Below, in pieces: positions 1 to 7,984 of a stretch of DNA of 24,452 nucleotides. A program made the translations under genes and the position numbers. The DNA lies in contig NZ_JASLCN010000453.1 in the NCBI RefSeq assembly GCF_030151805.1, positions 1 through 24,452 on the forward strand, given 5' to 3'. The stretch's first letter is position 1. Each line of letters starts with the position of its first letter. The notes beneath the pieces are model-generated. The model was not told the origin of the DNA. It searched no databases and was given only the letters and a program-made list of their open reading frames with translations. The stretch is from Fluviicola sp. GTDB taxonomy: Bacteria; Bacteroidota; Bacteroidia; Flavobacteriales_D; Crocinitomicaceae.

Positions 1-1
1 C

Positions 2-1636
2 CCGAAACCGAAATCGATGACAGAAATGGATCTCTTTCCATCGAAATACGAACCGAAACTGAATGAATTGAAGTGGGCAACGGAGAAAAAGAAACGGGAT
101 AGTTTGTATTTGAGTTTTGAAGAACATTCATCGGATCAAAAGGGCATTGCTCATATTTATTATGGATCTGAACTTGAACCTAAAATCCAGGATCCAATAG
201 TGGGTTTTGGAACTCCGATCAGTGAATATCCTTCTGATGAATCGTTGAGGGGAAAACTCCTTTTTGAAACAAAATGCGTTACCTGCCATTCGGCTCATAA
301 AGATGGGGCTGGACCAAAATTATTCCGGGTTCGTCAAAAATGGGCAGATGGTGGAGCAAAAGAAGGATCTATTTATAGATGGGTTCCAGATTGGATGGAT
401 GCAGCAAGTTCAGATCCATATGCAAGAGAGGTGAGTATGCGTACGCAAACTGCAATGAATCGCTTCCCTGAATTAAAAGGAAGGCGAAGTGACATTGATG
501 CGATTTTCGATTACATTGATGGTTTACCTAAAAATGATGTAAAACCAAAATCCCACATTCCGCCTTCCAAGGTACTTGCTATCTGGAACAAAAAATTCGA
601 CCACACGATTCTCGCAACACAGGAATTCGAAGACCGCATGAAATTGATTCACCAGACCTGCGACGAAAAAGTGTTTGATGTGTACGCGAAAAATCTAAGC
701 GAACCGCTTTGGAAACTGGACGAGCGTGTTGTCAAAATGGGATACAAGGATTTTCAGTCCTTTGCTGATCAGCGGATTGGAAAAGTGAAACTCAATGATG
801 CACATCAGAAGAACCTGGCTTCTTTTTACGAAGAAGCAGTGAAAACAATCCGCGAAAAAGGAAAACAGGAGCTGGAAGCTGCTTTGAAAAAAGAACGGAA
901 GTGGGACAACGAACTACAGGATGAACGAAACAAGGAAGTGCTTCGAAAGGGCTTGCGTGAATCTGCCAACCTGAATGAAGAATACGGGTTCAACCTGCGA
1001 AATGTATACAAGCAATTGGGAGTTACCGCCGGTTTTCAAATGCATGGAGGGGGAACGATTGTCAACATCGACAAATATGTCTGGGACGCAACGGTTGCGC
1101 GCCAATCGACTTTGATTACGGATCCTCAGACCGGAAAAACAGCACAGATTACTTACGAACCACTTGCTGTAGAAGTGAAAGAATCGGAGAAATACGACAA
1201 GTTGTTTATATATCTTTTCTCAAAAGAAATCAATAGTTATCAGCGTTTGGACTTCAAAGAAGGAAAGCTGAATTACAACCTGAATGGTGATATGAACTAT
1301 TCGGCAGCACTTGTGGGGATGAATGAAAAAGGCTATTTCTACCACCAAATCAATGAATTGAAAGCAGAAGACCTTGGAATGATTTCCCTGGAGAAAATTT
1401 CGGAGAAGGAATTCGACAAGCGGATCAATATTCTGAACAATCACCGGACGGACAAACCGATGAACCTGAAAGATGAACTGCAATGGCTTTTCAAAGAACA
1501 GGCGAATCACAAGGTGCTTCAAAAAAGAAGGGAAAATGCAGCATTTCGCGCCCAGATTCGTCCTACGATTTATTCATGTGGACAGAATGCAGTCGCTGAT
1601 ACGATTGGTTGGATGGATGATGCTATTCGAAAATGA
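2..1636 (+). CDS. c-type cytochrome domain protein, 5' end outside window
   Basis: The reading frame is open from base 2 with no stop upstream of the first ATG at 17, so the true start and export signal are probably outside the window; residues are numbered from that ATG. A single heme c site CVTCH lies at residues 87-91, after a GKLLFETKC segment typical of class I cytochrome c domains, and this domain ends near residue 170 (IDAIFDYIDGLPK). The remaining ~370 residues are not recognised: a Lys/Glu-rich, probably helical region (about 190-335), then a mixed region ending at residue 539. Heme attachment implies a periplasmic or surface location. A role as an electron carrier is inferred from the domain only; the partner is unknown. 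The next gene lies on the other strand, so no operon partner is visible downstream. Confidence 0.75.
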   Translation, partial: PKPKSMTEMDLFPSKYEPKLNELKWATEKKKRDSLYLSFEEHSSDQKGIAHIYYGSELEPKIQDPIVGFGTPISEYPSDESLRGKLLFETKCVTCHSAHKDGAGPKLFRVRQKWADGGAKEGSIYRWVPDWMDAASSDPYAREVSMRTQTAMNRFPELKGRRSDIDAIFDYIDGLPKNDVKPKSHIPPSKVLAIWNKKFDHTILATQEFEDRMKLIHQTCDEKVFDVYAKNLSEPLWKLDERVVKMGYKDFQSFADQRIGKVKLNDAHQKNLASFYEEAVKTIREKGKQELEAALKKERKWDNELQDERNKEVLRKGLRESANLNEEYGFNLRNVYKQLGVTAGFQMHGGGTIVNIDKYVWDATVARQSTLITDPQTGKTAQITYEPLAVEVKESEKYDKLFIYLFSKEINSYQRLDFKEGKLNYNLNGDMNYSAALVGMNEKGYFYHQINELKAEDLGMISLEKISEKEFDKRINILNNHRTDKPMNLKDELQWLFKEQANHKVLQKRRENAAFRAQIRPTIYSCGQNAVADTIGWMDDAIRK

Positions 1637-1702
1637 ATTTCTTTCTTCCAAAGGGTTCTTAAAGATGGAAGTTAGATTTCAGGTTGGGACGCAGATTAAA
1701 CT

Positions 1703-1734
1703 TTCCCCCTTTGGAGGGGGATAAAGGGGGAGGA
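1703..1734 (+). repeat. 32-bp palindromic G/C-run repeat, left copy
   Basis: Starts TTCCCCCTTTGG on the plus strand and ends AAGGGGGAGGA. It is an exact reverse complement of 2167-2198 (32 of 32). It can fold two competing ways: CCCCCT with AGGGGG (4-base loop), or CCCCCTTT at 1705-1712 with AAAGGGGG at 1723-1730 (10-base loop). It lies 7 bp past the stop codon of the DUF559 gene. Confidence 0.95.
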
Positions 1735-1741
1735 AAAAAAT

Positions 1742-2119
1742 CTAAGTTTTCCTTTCTCCCTTCAAACAATGAATTACATGTTGAATCTGAGTGATTACAT
1801 CTCCTAAATTATTAATAACATCACCTTCCGAAAATTGAATGATCGTATAACCCAAACTCTCCAATTTATCCTGTCGCATTCGGTCATAACTTCCTCTATT
1901 GATGTGAGAATTTCCGTCAATCTCAATAATTAATCCAATTTCCTGTGAGAAAAAGTCGACAATGAAATACAGAATCGGACGCTGACGTTTGAATTTAACT
2001 CCTTGTTGATTTCTTGAAAGAACATGCTTCCAAAGATATTTTTCTGCTCTCGAAACTGTTTCGGTTCGCAACTCATGAGCAAATTCGCGTAAGTTTTTGT
2101 TGTAGTGGTTGTTTCTCAT
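1742..2119 (-). CDS. DUF559 domain protein (Vsr/PD-(D/E)XK-like nuclease fold)
   Basis: This 125-residue protein has the DUF559 layout, a family related to very-short-patch-repair endonucleases. An N-terminal basic helix (NLREFAHELR) leads to AEKYLWKHVL. A core strand follows with the likely metal-binding acid in VDFF (D55), then IIEIDGNSH (E66, D68, H72), then YDRMRQDKLESLGY with D84, and a final strand TIIQF. The E-x-D pair fits the PD-(D/E)XK pattern, so a nuclease activity is plausible but not shown. Length is normal for stand-alone family members. The gene is alone, on the minus strand, and is boxed by two identical 32-bp repeats in inverted orientation, which makes it look like a self-contained cassette placed downstream of the sterol desaturase gene. 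Its product may act on the repeats, as RAYT proteins act on REP sequences in enterobacteria; that link is inference. Confidence 0.85.
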   Translation of the reverse strand: MRNNHYNKNLREFAHELRTETVSRAEKYLWKHVLSRNQQGVKFKRQRPILYFIVDFFSQEIGLIIEIDGNSHINRGSYDRMRQDKLESLGYTIIQFSEGDVINNLGDVITQIQHVIHCLKGERKT

Positions 2120-2166
2120 CTATTTAAGATAAGAAAATTGTTATTCTTTTCCAAGAGTTGAAAAAG

Positions 2167-2198
2167 TCCTCCCCCTTTATCCCCCTCCAAAGGGGGAA
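2167..2198 (-). repeat. 32-bp palindromic G/C-run repeat, right copy (inverted)
   Basis: Exact reverse complement of 1703-1734. It lies 20 bp downstream of the sterol desaturase stop. On the minus strand the hairpin CCCCCTTT/AAAGGGGG is followed after AGGAC by TTTTT (ending at 2161), so it might also serve as a transcription terminator for that gene. Confidence 0.95.
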
Positions 2199-2218
2199 CC
2201 AAAGACGCCTCTTAAAAA

Positions 2219-3202
2219 TCAATTCGTTTTTCGTTCCTTTAATTCCCTTTGAAGCGTCGCAATGCGTTCGTCTTTGCCCTCGTGTTTCCACCCGGGAGCT
2301 TTGAAAACATAGCGGAGTTTTGCCTTCCAATCCGGAGCCTTCTTCACGTCGTGAACCATGTCCCTGAACTCATCGAATACAATATGAAAAACGTTGTACG
2401 TGCTGATGTTGTGGAGAATTCCGTATTCGGTCGTTTTTTGTTCTTCCGCCTTGTAAGTTCCGAAAAGGTGATCCCACAACATGAGGATTCCGCCATAGTT
2501 TTTATCGAAATCGTCTATTCTGCGGGAATGATGTACCCGGTGATTTGAAGGAGAATTGAAGACTTTGTCGAACCAACCCAATTTCCCGATCGCATCCGTG
2601 TGCGGCCAAAACTGGAAAATCAGGTTCATTTGATGCATCATCACCATCATGATCGGATGAAAACCAATGAGAATAAACGGAATGTACCAGATATCGCGGT
2701 AAGCAATTTCGAACCATCCCTGCCGTAAAGCAATCGCAAGACTTAAATGCGTTGCGGAATGATGATTGACGTGTCCGGTCCAGAATAAACGGATTTTATG
2801 ACTTAAACGATGATGCCAGTAAAATCCGAAATCCTGCACGATCATCACTAACAGCCACAGCCACCAATGATCTGCGTGCCATTTCCAGGTAAAGAAATCA
2901 TTGAAATCCGCGATTCCGAAATAATCCGTCAGGCGGAAATTATTGTAAATCCAGAAGTAAAACGAAAGCGTAATCGCCTTCATCCCGAAATCCAGAAGCA
3001 CCGCCCCGACTCCCAAACCGATACTGGATACATCGTCTTTGATGAGTTTTTTGGTAAAGAGTTTCCGCGGAACCTGGTACAGGAATATTTCGCCGGTAAT
3101 CAGGAGAATGAAACCGGGAATGAAATACGTCACCGGATCGGTAAAATCCATCGGGCTGAATAAGCCATGATTGTTAAAGAAAGCCGAAATCTGTTCTTTC
3201 AT
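2219..3202 (-). CDS. Sterol desaturase / fatty acid hydroxylase superfamily protein
   Basis: An integral membrane di-iron oxygenase of 327 residues. The His clusters of the superfamily are visible in order: HRLSH at 131-135, HVNHH at 144-148 and HRVHH at 221-225, within hydrophobic segments (about 25-45, 60-95, 112-130, 172-200). The segment WHHRLSHKIRLFW is close to the signature of the bacterial branch that also includes alkylglycerol monooxygenase-like enzymes. Substrate cannot be fixed from sequence; membrane lipids or ether lipids are likely. The gene lies 29 bp downstream of the YhhN-like gene on the same strand. YhhN/TMEM86 proteins are lysoplasmalogenases, so a shared role in ether-lipid turnover is an attractive inference, since alkylglycerol monooxygenase also cleaves ether lipids. 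Confidence 0.9.
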   Translation of the reverse strand: MKEQISAFFNNHGLFSPMDFTDPVTYFIPGFILLITGEIFLYQVPRKLFTKKLIKDDVSSIGLGVGAVLLDFGMKAITLSFYFWIYNNFRLTDYFGIADFNDFFTWKWHADHWWLWLLVMIVQDFGFYWHHRLSHKIRLFWTGHVNHHSATHLSLAIALRQGWFEIAYRDIWYIPFILIGFHPIMMVMMHQMNLIFQFWPHTDAIGKLGWFDKVFNSPSNHRVHHSRRIDDFDKNYGGILMLWDHLFGTYKAEEQKTTEYGILHNISTYNVFHIVFDEFRDMVHDVKKAPDWKAKLRYVFKAPGWKHEGKDERIATLQRELKERKTN

Positions 3203-3231
3203 TCGAAGTGTTTAAATGGTGAAATCCTGCA

Positions 3232-3855
3232 TCATGCCCGTTTTTTGGAAATCATTCCGTGAACCAGAAAAAGTTGGGCGAAAACATAGGTTGCCATAAC
3301 GAATTGTTCCGTCATTGCCGAATAGCTAACGAACATGTTGAACGATAACAACGAGTCGGAAACAACGAATAGAAATGCCCCGGTAATCAACCATTTGTTT
3401 TTCGAACGAAGACTGAAATAAGCCATTGTTGAAATGGTTATTCCGTAAACGATCACCGGGATTTCCATTTCTTTGAGGTACGGATGCAGGAAATAAATCA
3501 GGGAAACGAGGTATAACAAAATGAAAGGAATTGAAGCAAGCATTTTCGTTTTCCGGAGTTTGACGAAACTCAGAATGTATAAAACATGCGCCAGCAGAAA
3601 AGATCCCAATCCCGGCAAAAATCCCCATTTAAAAAGCAGAAAAGTATCTCCCAGGAAGCAGAAAATCAACCCGGATAAAAACCATCTGTTAATCGTCCCT
3701 TTTTTGCTGATTCCCAACAGGTAAATTGCCGTAATAAGCGGTACGAGAAGCGGTTTGGTGAAAAAACGCAGGGAATGATAATCATCCTGCGTAATCAGAA
3801 TCAGGTCTGAAATAAAAAGAATGCCTAAAATACCGGGCAGGATTTTATTTTTCAT
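3232..3855 (-). CDS. YhhN/TMEM86 family membrane protein (lysoplasmalogenase-like)
   Basis: A 207-residue, almost entirely hydrophobic protein with about eight predicted membrane spans. Family hallmarks are visible: FTKPLLVP near residue 31, a FLGD acid-containing segment in span 3, GSFLLAHVLYILSF, then VVSDSLL and YVFAQLFLVHG near the C-terminus. Characterised relatives (human TMEM86B, the bacterial YhhN family) hydrolyse or bind lysoplasmalogens. It is the first gene of a two-gene minus-strand unit with the sterol desaturase-like enzyme. The start ATG at 3855 directly precedes a Lys-rich segment and the first span. A minus-strand box TACATTAG (3882-3875) is a one-off match to the Bacteroidota -7 consensus. 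Confidence 0.85.
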   Translation of the reverse strand: MKNKILPGILGILFISDLILITQDDYHSLRFFTKPLLVPLITAIYLLGISKKGTINRWFLSGLIFCFLGDTFLLFKWGFLPGLGSFLLAHVLYILSFVKLRKTKMLASIPFILLYLVSLIYFLHPYLKEMEIPVIVYGITISTMAYFSLRSKNKWLITGAFLFVVSDSLLSFNMFVSYSAMTEQFVMATYVFAQLFLVHGMISKKRA

Positions 3856-4012
3856 GGAAGCTGTTTTTCAATCCTAATGTAGGAAGAAATAAACGGATTT
3901 GCTCCAGGAAAATTTCATCGGGGTTTTTCCAAAACTAGGATTTCAAGAATGATAAAATCTTACCTGTCAATAGTTTTAAGGGATTTCATACATTCGAAAC
4001 CAGATCCGGAAG

Positions 4013-4393
4013 ATGAGATATCTCGTTATATTATATTCAGTATTCTACCTGTTACTATCGACGAATATAACTGTCAATTTTCATTTTTGCTGCAATAAAA
4101 TCCAAAGTGTTTCCTTGTTCAAACGCCCTGCAAAAAGCTGTTGTGCGGGAAAAGAAAACAGGAAGGGTTGTTGTCATGATGAAACGACCTGTATCAAGTT
4201 AAAAGAACATCCGTGTTTTGCAGATCAGGCTTTTCCCTTTTTCGAATTGATAGCAGTTCTTGAAAAGGAACCTTTTTTTCTGCTTGAACCATCCGGATGT
4301 ATTTCCACAGAGCTTCCCGTATCCAATTATCCGAAACCACCACCCAATCCCAAAATCCCAATCTATCTCAAAAACAGATCATTCATCATTTAG
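4013..4393 (+). CDS. Cys-rich secreted protein, HYC_CC_PP-like
   Basis: A 126-residue protein with a hydrophobic N-terminal segment (about 4-21) that reads as a signal peptide or anchor. After it come HFCC at 24-27, CC at 43-44, CCH at 53-55, single Cys at 60 and 68, and a proline-rich end (YPKPPPNPK). This order (H-aromatic-C, then CC, then PP) matches the small Bacteroidota family named HYC_CC_PP after those motifs. The family has no established function, but the Cys/His spacing suggests metal binding. Genes for a multicopper oxidase and an HMA-domain lipoprotein lie downstream on the same strand, so copper sensing or sequestration in the periplasm is a reasonable inference. A weak -7 box TACATTCG lies at 3989-3996. 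A 68-bp gap separates it from the next gene. Confidence 0.7.
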   Translation: MRYLVILYSVFYLLLSTNITVNFHFCCNKIQSVSLFKRPAKSCCAGKENRKGCCHDETTCIKLKEHPCFADQAFPFFELIAVLEKEPFFLLEPSGCISTELPVSNYPKPPPNPKIPIYLKNRSFII

Positions 4394-4461
4394 AATTATT
4401 CAATAGGCAACCTTTAAACCTATTTATCAAATCATGGGTAAATGAATAATTAAACGATTGA

Positions 4462-5352
4462 ATGATGAAAAAAATGATAGTATCACTGGCGGCTTTTGCT
4501 GCCATAACATCTGTTGCTACCGCTCAGATTCCGAATGCAGGTTTCGAATCCTGGACAAACTCCGGATCCTATGAAACTCCGGATGGTTGGGCAACACTGA
4601 ATGCGTATACAAGCGCGGCAAGCGTTTACACAGCAGAAAAAGGAACTCCCGGAAGTCCCGGATCGTCCTTCCTCAAATTAACTTCTAAAACTGTAGGACC
4701 AACGGTCGCTAACGGAATTGCTGTCAGTGGAGTAATCAATCCGGTGACTCAGCAGCCTGTTTCAGGATTTGCTTTTACCCAGCAACCGGCAAGTTTTACC
4801 GGAAAATGGCAACACATGATTTACGGTTCCAGCCAGGGTTCCGTCAACGTACAATTGACCCGTTGGAATGCGGCAACAAACTCAAGAATAGTGGTTGCAA
4901 CTGCAGACAAAGTGCTTACCGGTATGGCGATGTCGTGGGCAAATTTTACCATTCCCTTTGTTTATTCGGATTCCCAGGCACCGGATTCTTGCATCATTGT
5001 TCTGAAAGCCAGCGGAAGCAGCCCGACGAACCAGGATTATCTGTGGGTAGATAACCTGGGATTTTCAGGCGATGTAGCCGGTTTGGGAACACCATCCGTA
5101 TTTACAGGAATTGATTTGTACCCGAATCCGACTGTTGGAAATGTGACGCTTCAATTACAAGCCAATGAACCCCATTCCGTACAGATCGAAGTGCTTGATT
5201 TATCGGGAGCAGTTCTTTATAGCGGCAATAACGAAATTGCGAAAGGTGTCACAGAAATCCTCCTGCCGGTTTCCGGCTTTTCCAAAGGAAATTACCTGGT
5301 GAGGATCAGTTCTGAAACCTCGAGGGAGGTTCGTCCGGTAACGATCTTCTGA
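4462..5352 (+). CDS. Secreted protein with T9SS type A sorting domain
   Basis: A 296-residue protein with a clear signal peptide (cleavage likely after TSVATAQ, residue ~22). The mature part begins IPNAGFESWTN, a start shared by many Bacteroidota surface proteins with a carbohydrate-binding or PCMD-like beta-sandwich. The C-terminal ~84 residues (213-296) form a type A sorting domain: GIDLYPNPTVGNVTLQL, then LDLSGAVLY and GNYLVRISS. The protein should therefore cross the outer membrane by T9SS and be attached to or released from the surface. The middle domain has no catalytic motif that I recognise. The gene lies 22 bp upstream of the multicopper oxidase gene and is probably cotranscribed with it. 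Two adjacent ATGs (4462, 4465) are possible starts, which changes nothing in the mature protein. Confidence 0.85.
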   Translation: MMKKMIVSLAAFAAITSVATAQIPNAGFESWTNSGSYETPDGWATLNAYTSAASVYTAEKGTPGSPGSSFLKLTSKTVGPTVANGIAVSGVINPVTQQPVSGFAFTQQPASFTGKWQHMIYGSSQGSVNVQLTRWNAATNSRIVVATADKVLTGMAMSWANFTIPFVYSDSQAPDSCIIVLKASGSSPTNQDYLWVDNLGFSGDVAGLGTPSVFTGIDLYPNPTVGNVTLQLQANEPHSVQIEVLDLSGAVLYSGNNEIAKGVTEILLPVSGFSKGNYLVRISSETSREVRPVTIF

Positions 5353-5374
5353 TTTAGTAATCAAGTATACCAGG

Positions 5375-7081
5375 ATGAGAACGATTTTATTGATCGGTCT
5401 GCTGCTTCCGTGTTATTCGGGAGCACAGACCCCTTTGTTTATTCCCGATACACTGATTGGGCCCAATATCAATCTGATGATGCACCGGGACAGTGTGCAG
5501 TTTTTTCCTTCCGGGAGCAAATCGTATACCTATGCGTATAATCAATATGCATATCTGGGTCCGACGTTGATTTTTGAAGAAGGACAGCAAATGAATATTA
5601 CGGTAACTAACGAGCTGGATGACACCACCACAGTTCATTGGCACGGAATTCATCTTCCGGCAGAAAGCGACGGAGGTCCGCACACTGAAATTATGCCGGG
5701 AAGTACCTGGAACCCGCAATTTACGGTCATGGATAAAGCATCCACCTACTGGTATCACCCGCATACGCACATGAAAACGGCTCTGCAGGCAATCAAGGGA
5801 GCGGTTGGTTTCATTATTGTCAGAGACCAGCAGGAAGCAAGCCTGAATCTTCCGAGAACGTACGGAGTGGATGATTTTCCGTTGGTGATTCAATCTCAGC
5901 AATATGATCAGAATAACCAGGCGCTGCATCTCGGAATGGAAGATAGCACGATTCTGGTAAATGGCGCCCGTGCGAACTACGGATACTCGGTTCAAGCTTC
6001 TTTTCCTGCTCAAATGGTTCGTCTGCGCATTCTGAATGGTTCGGGTGAACGTGCATTTAATTTTGGTTTTACGAACGACAAATCATTTTCTCAGATTGCT
6101 TCTGACGGCGGTTTGCTGAACCAACCTTTTGATACTACGAGAGTGCGCTTATCACCCGGAGAAAGAGCAGAAATAATTCTGGATCTGACTGGAATGCAGG
6201 GACAAAGTTTGTACCTGATGAGTGTTGCATCCGAACTGCCGATGGGCATCCAGGGAGGACCAACTATGCCGATGCCGGTTGGAAGTCCGTCGATGGAAAG
6301 CCCTTTGAACGGTGTTGATTTTAATATTCTCCGGATCAATGTAACGGCGCCAACTACCAATCCGGTAACGACCATTCCTCCGGTTTTGGAGAACCATGTT
6401 CCTTACAGCTTGGCGGATGTAGATGCGTATCGAACCATTCGATTTACTGCTGATAGTGAAATGGTCATGGACGGCCCGTTTTATTTTAATGACAGTTCCT
6501 TTAACATGGATCGGATTGATTTCGTAATACCGGTCAACAATACGGAAATCTGGAAATTGGTCAATGAAACGATGGTTGCTCATCCTTTTCATATTCATGA
6601 TGTGCAATTTTACTTATTGGATCGAAATGGAGAAATTCCGCATAGCGGAGAACGCGGACGTAAAGACGTGGTTCTGGTTCCTTCCGGTGATTCGGTACAA
6701 TTCATCACCAAGTTTGAAGATTATACGGACACGATGATGCCGTACATGTATCACTGTCACATTCTCATGCACGAAGACGATGGGATGATGGGGCAATTCC
6801 TGGTTGTTCCCCCGGAATATCTCGGTTTGAATCAACATCTTGTAAAAACACAGGAACTGCATGTTTATCCCAATCCGGTGGAGGATGTGCTGCATGTAAT
6901 GTTACCGGAAAAAGGAAAAAGAGTGGATTTGCGGATTTTGGATACAGCAGGGCAAGTGGTCCTGAAAGCAGATAACCTGGCTGAACCGGCGTACGATGTT
7001 TCGGGTTTAAGTTCCGGAACATATCATGTTTTAATCCGGATTGAAAACCAATATTATAATACCCAAATTGTAAAGAAATGA
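5375..7081 (+). CDS. Multicopper oxidase with T9SS C-terminal sorting domain
   Basis: A 568-residue three-cupredoxin-domain copper oxidase with all ligand motifs intact: HWHGIH (88-93), YHPHTH (127-132), HPFHIH (403-408) and HCHILMH (460-466) with axial M471. This gives a type 1 site (H403, C461, H466, M471) and a trinuclear centre. A Met-rich stretch (about 282-307, with PMGIQGGPTMPMP) resembles the substrate-gating regions of CueO-like cuprous oxidases. A signal peptide ends near residue 17 (YSGAQ). Residues 497-568 form a T9SS sorting domain (YPNPVEDVLHVML, then SSGTYHVLIRI), so the enzyme probably acts on the cell surface and not in the periplasm. Oxidation of Cu(I) to Cu(II) for detoxification is the likely role; a laccase-like role is possible. 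The stop codon overlaps the start of the next gene. Confidence 0.93.
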   Translation: MRTILLIGLLLPCYSGAQTPLFIPDTLIGPNINLMMHRDSVQFFPSGSKSYTYAYNQYAYLGPTLIFEEGQQMNITVTNELDDTTTVHWHGIHLPAESDGGPHTEIMPGSTWNPQFTVMDKASTYWYHPHTHMKTALQAIKGAVGFIIVRDQQEASLNLPRTYGVDDFPLVIQSQQYDQNNQALHLGMEDSTILVNGARANYGYSVQASFPAQMVRLRILNGSGERAFNFGFTNDKSFSQIASDGGLLNQPFDTTRVRLSPGERAEIILDLTGMQGQSLYLMSVASELPMGIQGGPTMPMPVGSPSMESPLNGVDFNILRINVTAPTTNPVTTIPPVLENHVPYSLADVDAYRTIRFTADSEMVMDGPFYFNDSSFNMDRIDFVIPVNNTEIWKLVNETMVAHPFHIHDVQFYLLDRNGEIPHSGERGRKDVVLVPSGDSVQFITKFEDYTDTMMPYMYHCHILMHEDDGMMGQFLVVPPEYLGLNQHLVKTQELHVYPNPVEDVLHVMLPEKGKRVDLRILDTAGQVVLKADNLAEPAYDVSGLSSGTYHVLIRIENQYYNTQIVKK

Positions 7082-7428
7082 ACCGAATAAAAATAAGAAA
7101 GAGTATTCTATTGCTTGTCCCGGTTTCACTGATGAGCTGTAATTCTTCTATTCCGAATGCGTTAACCAGGAAAATGAAGATTTACGGTAACTGCGGAATG
7201 TGCGAAGAGACGATTGAAACAGCTGCATTGAAGGATCAGGTTGCTGAGTTGGATTGGGATGTGAATACGAAGATGGCTACGATTACTTTCGACAGTACGA
7301 AAACAGATTTGGATGCAATCCTGAAACGCGTTGCAGAATCGGGTTATGACAGCGATTATTTTACCGCTCCGGATAACGTTTATAATAAGCTGCATACGTG
7401 CTGTAAGTATGACCGGAAGGCAGAATAA
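7078..7428 (+). CDS. HMA-domain (copper-binding) lipoprotein
   Basis: A 116-residue protein with a lipobox LMSC (lipidated C21) after a short basic and hydrophobic signal, and an HMA heavy-metal domain from about 31 to 97. The metal site is GNCGMCE (C39, C42), followed by the beta-alpha-beta pattern of the fold (ELDWDVNTKMATITF, then LDAILKRVAESGY). An extra Cys pair lies at 108-109 (TCCKYD) near the C-terminus. It starts at an ATGA overlap with the multicopper oxidase stop (7078-7081), so translation is probably coupled. A membrane-tethered copper chaperone that delivers Cu(I) to or takes it from the oxidase, or buffers periplasmic copper, is the likely role. A possible weak terminator (GGCCG/CGGCC stem, 7453-7481) follows. 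Confidence 0.9.
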   Translation: MNRIKIRKSILLLVPVSLMSCNSSIPNALTRKMKIYGNCGMCEETIETAALKDQVAELDWDVNTKMATITFDSTKTDLDAILKRVAESGYDSDYFTAPDNVYNKLHTCCKYDRKAE

Positions 7429-7984
7429 GAGCCGGAAACAGTGAAAAAGAACGGGCCGTGATACTTTTGCGGCCTGCTTTTAATTTCCCCAAAACCCCAT
7501 TTCCCACTATTGGGTCACCTCTCCGTTTTTCATCTTCAATAATAGAATTAGGGTTTTTCGCAAGAGTAGAAAAAGATCAGGATTTATCATAGCAAAGTAA
7601 AATCATATCATTTCCCGCAAATGCGCAAATAAAGTGCTCGCCTACCGGTCTCGCTACAAAAATGATCACCTGGATAGTCTTTGCGGTCTCTGCTTACCTC
7701 AGCTACTCTATTCATAGAAAAGGTGTCTTCGTCTTCAAATGCTTTCGCATTTTCTTCTGCGGTTTATAAATCCAGCCTTATTTTAACCGCAAAGAGTGAA
7801 AGAACGCAAAGGTTTGAATATCCATTCTATCGAAAAGTCTTCGTATAGAGTTTCATAATTTTGGAGGACCTGATTAAAGTACATAACTCCCACTGGTAAG
7901 CACTCTTCAAATTTCCGCATTTGTGGAAAAAAAGGACGCGGTATTATCGCGTCCCAACTTGTTTTTTCTATTTCTAAAAGCGGA
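7429..7984. other. 556-bp non-coding stretch between convergent units
   Basis: No credible gene is visible in either strand. A weak hairpin with a T-run lies at 7453-7481 just after the HMA gene. A stretch at 7783-7811 (TTAACCGCAAAG, then GAACGCAAAGG) resembles a dispersed motif I recall from other Bacteroidota intergenic DNA, and CTTTGCGGT at 7679-7687 repeats part of it in the opposite orientation. The leuS terminator closes the region at 7927-7954. Confidence 0.6.
7927..7954 (-). terminator. Rho-independent terminator of leuS
   Basis: On the minus strand a 7-bp stem GGACGCG/CGCGTCC (7954-7948 with 7940-7934) is followed at once by seven T (7933-7927). It lies 30 bp past the leuS stop codon. 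Confidence 0.85.

Noticed and set aside
1473..1724. Short plus-strand frame overlapping the end of the cytochrome gene
   Set aside because: It lies in another frame of a well-supported gene and ends inside the repeat; there is no independent support.
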